Assembly: GCA_020026195.1 (NCBI GenBank) | Contig: JAHHQW010000019.1 | Span: 1-38,937 of the forward strand | Length of the DNA stretch: 38,937 nt | Source: Prevotella sp. | Lineage (GTDB): Bacteria > Bacteroidota > Bacteroidia > Bacteroidales > Bacteroidaceae | Direction of reading: 5' to 3' | Part shown: piece by piece, positions 8,408 to 16,652 of the stretch | Layout of the letters: each line of letters begins with the position of its first letter | Position numbering within the stretch: position 1 is the stretch's first letter | Program-made: the position numbers and the translations under genes | Notes under the pieces: model-generated | Databases searched by the model: none | What the model saw: the letters and a program-made list of their open reading frames with translations, nothing else | What the model was told of the DNA's origin: nothing

Positions 8408-10741
8408 ATGAAAAAAATATTCGTCCGTTCTTTATGGGTATTCTTCTTTGTATTAGTAATTACTGGTGCAGGAGCATTCTATGCCATATGGAATGGCAAA
8501 ATAGGTTATATGCCTCCCGTGGAAAATTTGCAGAACCCCATCAGCAGATATGCCTCACAGGTTTATTCTGCCGATGGCAAAATTCTCGGCACTTGGAACT
8601 TTAGCAAGGAGAACAGAATATGCGTAAACTACGACGATCTTTCACCTCAGCTTGTAAATGCTCTGATTGCTACAGAAGATTCACGCTTCTACAGTCATTC
8701 AGGCATCGACTTCCGCGCACTGACACGTGCCATAATAAAACGCGGACTGTTAGGTCAGAAGAATGCCGGAGGTGGTTCTACCATTACTCAGCAGCTTGCA
8801 AAGCAGTTGTATTCTGAAACAGCTTCAAGCACTATGGAACGAATGTTCCAGAAACCTATAGAATGGGTTATAGCCATCAAACTTGAAAGATATTATTCTA
8901 AGGAGCAGATTATAACACTGTATCTCAACTATTTCGATTTCCTAAACAATGCTGTAGGTATTAAAAATGCGGCAAACACTTATTTCAATAAGGAACCTAA
9001 GGATCTTACACTTGACGAAGCTGCAACACTCGTAGGTATGTGCAAGAATCCTTCTTACTTCAACCCCGTACGTCATAACGAACGTTGCAGGGAACGCCGT
9101 AACATGGTGCTCCATCAGATGTATAAGGCTGAATATATCACAGAAGAGGAATTTGAGGAACATAAGACACACGAACTTAAGTTGAATTTCCATCGTCGTG
9201 ACCATAAAGAAGGCAGGGCTACTTATTTTAGAGATTTCTTACGTCTGTATCTTACAGCAAAGAAGCCAGACCCAAGAAATTACATATATGGTAACGACAA
9301 CCAGTATTATATAGACTCTCTGGCATGGGAAAACGACCCTCTTTACGGATGGTGTAACAAGAATAAGAATAAGGACGGTAATCCTTACAACATCTATACT
9401 GACGGTCTGAAGGTATACACTACCATTGACTCACGTATGCAGAAATATGCAGAAGAGGCTGTCTATGATCATGTAGCTAAGTTCTTACAGCCTGCATTCG
9501 ATAAGGAGAAAAGACATAAGTCAAACTTTCCTTACTCTCATAACTTAACGCACGAACAGGTAGATAACATAATATGGCGATCTATCCGTCAGAGCGAGCG
9601 TTATCGTTTAATGAAGAAAGATGGTGCTTCTAAGGAAGAAATCATATCAGCATTCAACACCCCTGTAGAGATGACCGTATTCTCTTACAAGGGTAACATT
9701 GATACTCTTATGTCTCCGAAGGATTCTATCAGATATTACAAGGGATTCCTACGTTCTGGATTCATGAGCATGGAACCTGTTACAGGTGCTGTCAGAGCTT
9801 ATGTGGGTGGTCTCGACTTCTCACACTTTCAGTACGACATGGTTACGGCAGGACGTCGTCAGGTTGGTTCTACCATCAAACCATTCCTTTACTCACTTGC
9901 GATGGAAAATGGCATGACTCCATGCGACGAGACAGTCAACGAACAACGTACTTACAATGTTCCCGGCAGTGGTCCGTGGACACCACGTAACGCCGGACAT
10001 GCACGTATCGGAGAAATTGTTACACTGAAATGGGGACTCGCAAACTCTAACAACTGGATTTCTGCTTATGTCATGAGCAAACTTAATCCTGCAGACTTCG
10101 TATACATGTTACGCCAGTTCGGAATTGGCGACCGTAACATTCATCCTTCACCAGCCCTCTGTCTTGGTCCGTGCGAGGCTACTGTAGCAGAAATGGTAAG
10201 TGCATACACTACATTTGCAAACTACGGCATTCACACTCTGCCTCTGTTCGTAACAAAGATAGCCGACAGCGAAGGCAACGTACTTGCAGAGTTCCAGCCA
10301 CGCATGAACGAGGTTATCAGCGAAAAGAGTGCTTACGAGATGATATATATGCTCCGCGCCGTTGTAGATGGAGGTACCGCAGGCCGTGTACGCTGGAGAT
10401 ATAAGATTGAAGGTGAAATAGGTGCTAAGACCGGTACAACCAACAATAACTCAGACGGATGGTTCATGGGATTCACCCCGCAGCTTGTAAGCGGATGCTG
10501 GGTAGGCGGCGAAGATCGCGACATTCACTTTGGCGGAATGGCCATGGGACAGGGTGCCACTATGGCTCTTCCTATATGGGCCGCATATATGAAGAAGGTT
10601 TACGCTGATAAGTCTCTTCCCTATTCTTCAGAAGCCAAGTTCAAGATGCCTGAGGATTTCGATCCTTGTACAGGACAATCAACTCACCACAACGATAGTA
10701 CAGCTGTGGACAAAGACGAATTTGAGCAGGTAACAGATTAA
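8408..10741 (+). CDS. Penicillin-binding protein 1A (bifunctional class A PBP)
   Basis: Makes and cross-links peptidoglycan in the periplasm. An N-terminal transmembrane helix (about residues 8-28) precedes a GT51 domain with ALIATEDSRFYSHSGID, GGGSTITQQLAKQL and TLYLNYFDF. The transpeptidase domain carries all three penicilloyl motifs: S488-T-I-K491, S547-N-N549 and K674-T-G676. Length is 777 residues, normal for a Bacteroidota PBP1A. There is an insertion of about 100 residues, Lys/Tyr-rich, between the two catalytic domains (about residues 285-420). The acidic C-terminal tail after about residue 745 is likely disordered. Neighbours are a membrane protein upstream and an AmpG-like permease 35 nt downstream. 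Confidence 0.95.
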   Translation: MKKIFVRSLWVFFFVLVITGAGAFYAIWNGKIGYMPPVENLQNPISRYASQVYSADGKILGTWNFSKENRICVNYDDLSPQLVNALIATEDSRFYSHSGIDFRALTRAIIKRGLLGQKNAGGGSTITQQLAKQLYSETASSTMERMFQKPIEWVIAIKLERYYSKEQIITLYLNYFDFLNNAVGIKNAANTYFNKEPKDLTLDEAATLVGMCKNPSYFNPVRHNERCRERRNMVLHQMYKAEYITEEEFEEHKTHELKLNFHRRDHKEGRATYFRDFLRLYLTAKKPDPRNYIYGNDNQYYIDSLAWENDPLYGWCNKNKNKDGNPYNIYTDGLKVYTTIDSRMQKYAEEAVYDHVAKFLQPAFDKEKRHKSNFPYSHNLTHEQVDNIIWRSIRQSERYRLMKKDGASKEEIISAFNTPVEMTVFSYKGNIDTLMSPKDSIRYYKGFLRSGFMSMEPVTGAVRAYVGGLDFSHFQYDMVTAGRRQVGSTIKPFLYSLAMENGMTPCDETVNEQRTYNVPGSGPWTPRNAGHARIGEIVTLKWGLANSNNWISAYVMSKLNPADFVYMLRQFGIGDRNIHPSPALCLGPCEATVAEMVSAYTTFANYGIHTLPLFVTKIADSEGNVLAEFQPRMNEVISEKSAYEMIYMLRAVVDGGTAGRVRWRYKIEGEIGAKTGTTNNNSDGWFMGFTPQLVSGCWVGGEDRDIHFGGMAMGQGATMALPIWAAYMKKVYADKSLPYSSEAKFKMPEDFDPCTGQSTHHNDSTAVDKDEFEQVTD

Positions 10742-10776
10742 AAAACATATTATATTTAAGGTAAGAAAATAAATTT

Positions 10777-12144
10777 ATGAGCGAACAGAACACTAAAAAT
10801 CAGGACAACAACGATGCCTCTTTCTCAATATCAGGAAGAAGCCCTATTTCTTGGGTACCTACTTTGTACTTTGCCATGGGTATGCCTTTCGTGGTACTCA
10901 ACATGGTATGTACACTGATGTTCAAGGGACTTGAGGTATCTGATTCTCAGATAGCATTCTGGACATCTTTAATAATGTTTCCATGGACACTTAAACCACT
11001 GTGGAGTCCGTTGCTCGAACTCTACAAGACTAAGAAGTTCTTCGTAGTGGTAACACAGATTGCTACAGGCTGTCTATTCGGATTACTTGCCATTGCACTG
11101 AACATGCCTGATTTCTTTGCTATATCAATAGCAATACTTGCAATCATAGCATTCAGCGGTGCCACTCACGATGTAGCAGCCGACGGTGTATATATGTCTA
11201 CACTCTCTAACGAAGATCAGGCTAAGTACATTGGCTGGCAGGGCGCTTTCTATAACATTGCAAAGATTGCTGCAACAGGCGGACTTGTTTATCTTGCCGG
11301 AGCACTCATCGAGCACTTTACCGGTGATGTAACAGGTATGTCTGCCGAGGCAGCCGCAGCAGCTAAACACGAGGGCACTGTAATGGCTTGGATGACCATC
11401 ATGTTTATCATTGGCGGTATAATGATAGTATTAGGATTCTATCACATCAAGATGCTGCCAACCGGCGGCAAGGCTGTAACAAGCGATGGCAATGAGACTT
11501 TTTCTGACAAGATGAAGCAGTTAGGCTATGTCTTCAAGGATTTCTTCCAGAAAAAGCACATTGTTTATTATATCTTCTTCATCATCATCTATCGCTTTGC
11601 CGAAGGTTTTGTAATGAAGATAGTTCCCCTGTTCCTTAAAGCTCCACGTGCCGAAGAAGGCCTTGGTCTTTCAGAACAGCAGATTGGTATAGTATATGGT
11701 ACATTTGGTGCCGCAGCATTCGTAATAGGCAGTATTCTTGCAGGCTATTTTATAGCACACAGAGGACTCAAGAAGTCACTCTTCACACTGTGCTGTATTT
11801 TTAACATTCCGTTCATTGCCTACACGTTATTAGCCATCTACCAGCCTGAAGACATAAACCTCATAGGTTTCGGTATCGTTGCAGAATACTTTGGCTACGG
11901 ATTCGGATTCGTAGGACTCTCGCTCTTCATGATGCAGCAGGTAGCACGTGGCAAGCACCAGATGGCACACTACGCATTTGCAAGCGGTATAATGAACCTT
12001 GGTGTCATGCTTCCTGGAATGATGAGCGGATATGTGAGCGATATGTTCGGATACAAATATTTCTTCATTTTCGTTATGCTCTGCACTATTCCGGCATTTC
12101 TGATTACATGGTTTGTACCATTTACATATGACGATGAAAAATAA
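10777..12144 (+). CDS. MFS transporter, AmpG/PAT-like permease
   Basis: A 455-residue permease with about 12 transmembrane segments. The N-terminal half (SWVPTLYFAMGMPFVVLN, then FPWTLKPLWSPLLEL, then GATHDVAADGVYM) resembles the PAT/AmpG branch of MFS, which imports muropeptides, acetyl-CoA or small saccharides. A polar loop around residues 185-200 separates early helices. Its stop lies 34 nt before the GH130 phosphorylase, which suggests the two work together and the cargo is a mannoside disaccharide or short oligosaccharide. The other reading, a muropeptide recycling permease, is supported by PBP1A directly upstream. The sequence alone does not decide between them. Confidence 0.82.
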   Translation: MSEQNTKNQDNNDASFSISGRSPISWVPTLYFAMGMPFVVLNMVCTLMFKGLEVSDSQIAFWTSLIMFPWTLKPLWSPLLELYKTKKFFVVVTQIATGCLFGLLAIALNMPDFFAISIAILAIIAFSGATHDVAADGVYMSTLSNEDQAKYIGWQGAFYNIAKIAATGGLVYLAGALIEHFTGDVTGMSAEAAAAAKHEGTVMAWMTIMFIIGGIMIVLGFYHIKMLPTGGKAVTSDGNETFSDKMKQLGYVFKDFFQKKHIVYYIFFIIIYRFAEGFVMKIVPLFLKAPRAEEGLGLSEQQIGIVYGTFGAAAFVIGSILAGYFIAHRGLKKSLFTLCCIFNIPFIAYTLLAIYQPEDINLIGFGIVAEYFGYGFGFVGLSLFMMQQVARGKHQMAHYAFASGIMNLGVMLPGMMSGYVSDMFGYKYFFIFVMLCTIPAFLITWFVPFTYDDEK

Positions 12145-12178
12145 TAACATTTTAACATAAAAATATTATAAGGTAAAA

Positions 12179-13177
12179 ATGAGTAAACTGATAATTGAAG
12201 GACAGAACCTTCCCAACATGCCTTGGCAGGATCGTCCAGAAGGATGTAACGACGTTATGTGGCGTTATTCGGAGAACCCTATCATCCGCCGCGACCTTCT
12301 TCCTACATCCAACAGTATTTTTAACAGCGCAGTTGTTCCGTTCAAGGACGGCTACGCAGGTGTTTTCAGATGCGATGATAAGAATCGCCGTATGGCCCTC
12401 CACGTAGGTTTCAGTAAGAATGCAATCGACTGGGACATCAACCCCGAGCCTCTGCGTTTCGAATGCGATGACAAAGAAATTGGCGAATGGGTATATGGCT
12501 ATGATCCTCGCGTATGCTTCATCGAAAATCGTTACTACGTTACATGGTGTAACGGATACCACGGTCCTACAATCGGTATTGCATACACTTTCGACTTCAA
12601 GACATTCCACCAGTTAGAGAATGCCTTCCTCCCCTACAACCGTAACGGTGTGCTCTTCCCTAAAAAGATACACGGCAACTTTGCCATGCTGAGCCGCCCG
12701 AGCGATACAGGACATACTCCTTTCGGAGATATCTTCTACAGCGAATCTCCTGATATGGATTTCTGGGGACGCCATCGTCACGTAATGTCACCTGCTGCTT
12801 TCGAAAAAAGCGCATGGCAGTGCATGAAGATAGGTGCAGGACCTGTGCCTATTGAGACTTCAGAAGGATGGCTTCTGTTCTATCACGGAGTGCTTCACTC
12901 ATGCAACGGTTACGTGTACAGTTTCGGATCTGCACTTCTTGATCTTGAAAATCCTTGGAAAGTAATTTACCGCAGCGGTCCATATCTCATATCTCCGCAG
13001 AAGCCGTACGAATGTATGGGTGACGTACCTAACGTATGTTTCCCATGTGCGTCTCTCCATGATCCCGAAACAGGCCGTGTAGCCGTATATTACGGCTGTG
13101 CAGACACAGTTACTTCACTCGCTTTCGGATACATTCCTGAGATCATCGAATTCACACGTAAGACGAACATTCTGTAA
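12179..13177 (+). CDS. GH130-family beta-mannoside phosphorylase (or hydrolase)
   Basis: A 332-residue five-bladed beta-propeller enzyme of family GH130, cytoplasmic (no signal peptide). GH130 members phosphorolyse beta-1,4-mannosidic disaccharides or oligosaccharides to mannose 1-phosphate; some are hydrolases. D109 in GYDPRVCF matches the position of the family's catalytic acid. Basic residues in FPKKIHGNFAMLSRPS lie where phosphorylases bind phosphate, which favours a phosphorylase. The C-terminal blade has VAVYYGCADTVTSLAFGY. Which substrate is cleaved (mannosyl-glucose, mannobiose or mannosyl-GlcNAc) cannot be read from the sequence. It follows the MFS permease in what looks like an uptake-and-cleavage pair and ends at a strong terminator. 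Confidence 0.88.
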   Translation: MSKLIIEGQNLPNMPWQDRPEGCNDVMWRYSENPIIRRDLLPTSNSIFNSAVVPFKDGYAGVFRCDDKNRRMALHVGFSKNAIDWDINPEPLRFECDDKEIGEWVYGYDPRVCFIENRYYVTWCNGYHGPTIGIAYTFDFKTFHQLENAFLPYNRNGVLFPKKIHGNFAMLSRPSDTGHTPFGDIFYSESPDMDFWGRHRHVMSPAAFEKSAWQCMKIGAGPVPIETSEGWLLFYHGVLHSCNGYVYSFGSALLDLENPWKVIYRSGPYLISPQKPYECMGDVPNVCFPCASLHDPETGRVAVYYGCADTVTSLAFGYIPEIIEFTRKTNIL

Positions 13178-13202
13178 TTAAAAAAACAGATTAATTTATT
13201 AT

Positions 13203-13256
13203 AAAACATCGGAACTTGCCTTAGTTATATTTTTAGGTAAGTTTCGATGTTTTTTT
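13203..13256 (+). terminator. Intrinsic terminator after the GH130 gene
   Basis: AAAACATCG (13203-13211) pairs with CGATGTTTT (13245-13253). Inside it AACTTGCCT pairs with AGGTAAGTT with one G-U. The long stem ends in a run of T, 25 nt after the stop codon. Confidence 0.9.
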
Positions 13257-13338
13257 ATAAATAAAGTAAACAATATACAATACAAGACTTATAATTTGTT
13301 ATTATTAATTAAATTCCAAGTAAAAAAGACTAAATAGA

Positions 13339-13369
13339 TTTGTTATCTAAAAGAATAGGCTTAAATTTG
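13339..13369 (+). promoter_or_regulatory. Consensus Bacteroidota promoter of the HPPK-like/M64 operon
   Basis: TTTG at 13339-13342 and TAAATTTG at 13362-13369 are separated by exactly 19 bp, the ideal -33/-7 arrangement. The start would be near 13376, giving a leader of about 37 nt before the ATG at 13413. It is the only good promoter seen before 17770. Confidence 0.8.
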
Positions 13370-13412
13370 CAGAAAGTAGGTGTAGAGATTATAATTAAAA
13401 TATAACAAATAT

Positions 13413-13862
13413 ATGAAACAGCTCAATAAGATAATTGTAGCTCTTGGAACGAACATTGACCAAAAGAAAAATGCTTTAACAGCCGAAGCTATGATGAAAA
13501 CTATCTTCAAGGATTCATACGTTTCAAAACACATGTGGACCAAACCGGTAAACATGAAGAGTTCTGAGAAGTTTCTTAATTTCATTATTTTTGCTAAGAC
13601 ACAGTACGGACTGACACAGCTCACAAAGGCTTTCAAACAGCTTGAAAAAAAGTGCGGTCGTACAAAATACGATGAATCAAGAGGTATAATAAAGATTGAC
13701 ATTGACATTCTTCAATATGGTGATAAGATTTTCCATGAAGAAGATTGGAACAGAGATTATGTTAAAGAACTAATGCTGGAAGACCCTTACAAGTCGGAAG
13801 AAGAAACTATAACAAGAGAAAAACAACATACCGATGAAGTAAAGACTGAAGGCCTAAACTAA
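13413..13862 (+). CDS. Degenerate HPPK-like protein (FolK fold)
   Basis: A 149-residue relative of 6-hydroxymethyl-7,8-dihydropterin pyrophosphokinase. It keeps VALGTN at the start, FLNF with N56, and the metal-binding aspartates D96 and D98 in KIDIDILQYGD, matching D95/D97 of E. coli FolK. It lacks the usual WGPR loop before those aspartates: the R92 position is Ile. It also lacks the conserved C-terminal His-Pro/Arg segment and instead ends in a charged tail rich in Glu and Lys. It may be a divergent FolK, or a paralogue that has lost pyrophosphokinase activity. First gene of a likely operon; the M64 peptidase starts 7 nt after its stop. Confidence 0.72.
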   Translation: MKQLNKIIVALGTNIDQKKNALTAEAMMKTIFKDSYVSKHMWTKPVNMKSSEKFLNFIIFAKTQYGLTQLTKAFKQLEKKCGRTKYDESRGIIKIDIDILQYGDKIFHEEDWNRDYVKELMLEDPYKSEEETITREKQHTDEVKTEGLN

Positions 13863-13869
13863 TATCATT

Positions 13870-15153
13870 ATGAAAAAACTTTTGGCATTGATAATGCTCT
13901 TTGTTGCTGCAAACAGTGCAGTAGCACAAAAATTTGAAGAATTTTTCAGCGACAGCACACTGCGTGTAGATTATACATTCTCTGGCAATGCTGACAAACA
14001 GTACATTTCGTTAGATAAACTTAATAAGATTCCGCACTGGTACGGAAGAAAGAATAATCTTTCTACAGTTCCCGTAATGGGCAACGGACAGATAACAGTT
14101 AAGGATCACGCCACAGGTAAGGTAATCTACAAAAATTCGTTCTCTACTCTTTTCCAGGAATGGCTTCACTATGACGAGGCAAAGACAACGTCTAAGTCGT
14201 TCGAGAATGTATTTTTAGTACCAATGCCTAAGAGCAAGGCCGACATAACAGTCGATTTACGTAACAACCGCCATGAGATTGTAACTACTTTTACTCATAC
14301 GGTAGATCCTAAGGATATTCTGATCCGCCACATTGGAGAGAAAGACAACACAAGCTATAAAGTACTTCAGTATCCGGAAGACAAAGAACACTGCATACAC
14401 ATTGCATACGTTGCAGAAGGATACACTAAAGAAGAAATGCCTGTATTCATCAAGGATGCCGAAATTGCTCTCGAAGCACTCTTCGAACACGAACCTTTCA
14501 AGAAATTCCGCAATCGTTTTTATATCACAGCAGTAATGCCAGAATCTAAGGAAAGCGGTACAAGCGAGCCTTCTAAGGGTATATGGAAGAACACAGCTCT
14601 GAGTTCTCATTTCGATACATTCTACAGCAATCGTTACCTCACCACGCTAAACATTAAGGATCTTCACGACGTACTTGCCGGAACTCCTTACGAACATATC
14701 ATCGTACTGGTAAACACATCAGAATATGGCGGAGGCGGCATCCTCAATTCATACAACCTCTCTATGACACACAACAAGTATTACAAGCAGGTGGTTGTTC
14801 ATGAGTTCGGACATAGTTTTGCAGGTCTCGCTGACGAATATGCTTATGAATTCGAACAGCTGCCTTTCTACCCGGCTGACATAGAGCCATGGGAACCCAA
14901 CATCACCACAAAGGTTGATTTCAAAAGCAAATGGGAAGACATGGTTAAGGAAGGAACACCGCTGCCTACACCGCTCAGCAAAGATCCCTCAAAAATAAAT
15001 TCAGTCGTAGGACTCTTCGAGGGTGCCGGATATTCTATGAAGGGTGTTTATCGAGGAGTACAGGACTGCCGAATGCGCACCAACTCCACTCCCTACTTCT
15101 GTCCCGTATGCCGCAGAGCTATCGAGAACACAATAAGATTCTACACAGAATAA
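13870..15153 (+). CDS. Secreted M64-family zinc metallopeptidase
   Basis: Peptidase of the family founded by Clostridium ramosum IgA peptidase, exported by a signal peptide ending near VAAN-SAVAQ (cleavage about residue 20). The active site is H311-E-F-G-H315 with A-D322-E323-Y after it, the zinc-binding pattern of M64. An N-terminal domain of about 170 residues precedes the catalytic domain, as in other Bacteroidota members. Four Cys-containing stretches near the end (DCRMR, YFCPVCRRA) look structural. Length is 427 residues. Whether it cleaves IgA is unknown: many Bacteroidota M64 proteins are found in commensals without shown IgA activity. Confidence 0.9.
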   Translation: MKKLLALIMLFVAANSAVAQKFEEFFSDSTLRVDYTFSGNADKQYISLDKLNKIPHWYGRKNNLSTVPVMGNGQITVKDHATGKVIYKNSFSTLFQEWLHYDEAKTTSKSFENVFLVPMPKSKADITVDLRNNRHEIVTTFTHTVDPKDILIRHIGEKDNTSYKVLQYPEDKEHCIHIAYVAEGYTKEEMPVFIKDAEIALEALFEHEPFKKFRNRFYITAVMPESKESGTSEPSKGIWKNTALSSHFDTFYSNRYLTTLNIKDLHDVLAGTPYEHIIVLVNTSEYGGGGILNSYNLSMTHNKYYKQVVVHEFGHSFAGLADEYAYEFEQLPFYPADIEPWEPNITTKVDFKSKWEDMVKEGTPLPTPLSKDPSKINSVVGLFEGAGYSMKGVYRGVQDCRMRTNSTPYFCPVCRRAIENTIRFYTE

Positions 15154-15166
15154 AATTAAAACATAA

Positions 15167-15772
15167 ATGAAGTATCTGTTGCCTGTGCTTCTGCTGGTAT
15201 TAACATTTTTACCGGCAGGAGCACAGACCGATTTAAGCCGTCAGCGTCTTGATAAGGCAAAAGACTATTTCACTGCTGGGAAATATCACGAGTCTCTTAT
15301 AGAATTTCTTAAACTCGACGAAGAATATAATCTCAGTACGCACTATTATGCATACATGGGATTATGTTTCTACAAAGAGAACGAATACGAAAAGGCATGC
15401 ACTTACTACGAAAAGGCAATGAAATACATAGAAGTATGTGCTCCCAGCGAACGCAGTCTTTACCTTTACACCTTGGGCGACAGTAAGTTCCGTCTTCAGC
15501 AGTACCCCGAAGCACGTTCTTCGTTTGAGAAGATGCTAGACATATGCCGCAACGAAGAAAAAGCTGATGTATATTACCACATAGGATTCTGTCAGTTCTT
15601 TACAGGCGAAAGTGCAGGAGCACTGTACAGTTTCCACATGTCACTTAAATATTATAAGCAACACCCACACATTACTGGAACAAAGGCACGTCTCACCCAG
15701 TTAGAGAAAATGATTGTGGGATTAGAAAACCAACTCAACAGCAAATCAACCGACAATGCAGTCAAACACTAA
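15167..15772 (+). CDS. Secreted TPR-repeat protein
   Basis: A 201-residue exported protein with signal peptide up to about residue 20 (LTFLPAGAQ). Residues about 28-165 form roughly four tetratricopeptide repeats; clear examples are KAKDYFTAGKYHESLIEFLK, YMGLCFYKENEYEKACTYYE, YTLGDSKFRLQQYPEARSSF and YHIGFCQFFTGESAGALYSF. TPRs mediate protein contacts, so it may be a periplasmic scaffold for its neighbours. It begins 13 nt after the M64 gene and overlaps the EamA gene by 17 nt. Confidence 0.85.
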   Translation: MKYLLPVLLLVLTFLPAGAQTDLSRQRLDKAKDYFTAGKYHESLIEFLKLDEEYNLSTHYYAYMGLCFYKENEYEKACTYYEKAMKYIEVCAPSERSLYLYTLGDSKFRLQQYPEARSSFEKMLDICRNEEKADVYYHIGFCQFFTGESAGALYSFHMSLKYYKQHPHITGTKARLTQLEKMIVGLENQLNSKSTDNAVKH

Positions 15773-16652
15773 ATCAGTATTTTATGCCTCGGCAGCCGTT
15801 TTAAGCTGGTCTACCGTAGCTACGGCATTCAAAGTAGCACAGACTTATCTTACAGGTTTCGAACTTCTTCTCGTGGCCTGTCTTACGTCTCTGTTTATCT
15901 TCACCATTGCCATTACCATAACACATAAATGGCATATCGTGCGCAGCACACCCGCTGCAGTATGGAAAAGCAGTGCCCTATTAGGTCTGCTAAACCCTGT
16001 TGTATATTACCTTGTACTCTTTAAGGCATACAAGCTCCTGCCGGCACAGATAGCACAGCCTATCAACTATATGTGGCCGATAGTACTTCTGATACTCCTT
16101 GCAGTATTTGCACATCAGCCAATACCACGTAAGAAATACATCGGCATGTTCATGTCGCTCGGCGGAGTAACGCTCATATCAGCAGGTTCAGGAAGTATGG
16201 CAGCCGGCGAAGTATCGGTCATGGGACTTACGCTTGCAGCTGTCAGTGCTTTGTTATGGGCTGCATTCTGGATGATAAACAATAAGAATCGTAATCGTTG
16301 TGACGCCACAGTGGCACTCTTCATGAGTTTCCTCTTCGGAAGTATCTACATGCTCGCAGCATCTCCTTTCGTAGGCATAGACATACATTCTGTAAAAGGT
16401 GTGGCAGCAGGAATATATGTAGGTATGTTCGAAATGGGCATTCCTTTCTTCTTCTTTGCACTTGCAATGCGTACCACAAATAACCCGGCGCTAATCAACC
16501 AGATGTGTTATCTCGCACCATTTATATCGCTTTTCTTCATCTCTGCCGTACTACACGAAGAGATTATAATTACCACCTATGCAGGACTTGTTCTGATTGT
16601 AGCTGGAATAATATTCAACGAATACTTTGTAAAGTCCAAAGTAAAAGCATAA
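15756..16652 (+). CDS. EamA/DMT-family permease
   Basis: A 298-residue inner-membrane permease with about ten transmembrane helices in two EamA repeats (about residues 1-140 and 150-290). Signatures include SWSTVATAFKVA in helix 1, the PAQIAQPINYMWPIVL stretch in repeat 1 and the ALINQMCYLAPFISLFF stretch in repeat 2. DMT permeases export or import metabolites; the cargo is unknown. The start lies 17 nt inside the TPR gene and the stop TAATG shares one base with the next start, so all three are probably translationally coupled. Confidence 0.9.
   Translation: MQSNTKSVFYASAAVLSWSTVATAFKVAQTYLTGFELLLVACLTSLFIFTIAITITHKWHIVRSTPAAVWKSSALLGLLNPVVYYLVLFKAYKLLPAQIAQPINYMWPIVLLILLAVFAHQPIPRKKYIGMFMSLGGVTLISAGSGSMAAGEVSVMGLTLAAVSALLWAAFWMINNKNRNRCDATVALFMSFLFGSIYMLAASPFVGIDIHSVKGVAAGIYVGMFEMGIPFFFFALAMRTTNNPALINQMCYLAPFISLFFISAVLHEEIIITTYAGLVLIVAGIIFNEYFVKSKVKA

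Noticed and set aside
16505..16651. N-terminal extension of the MltF-like protein
   Set aside because: It lies inside the EamA permease gene in another frame and would destroy the lipoprotein signal peptide that begins at 16652.
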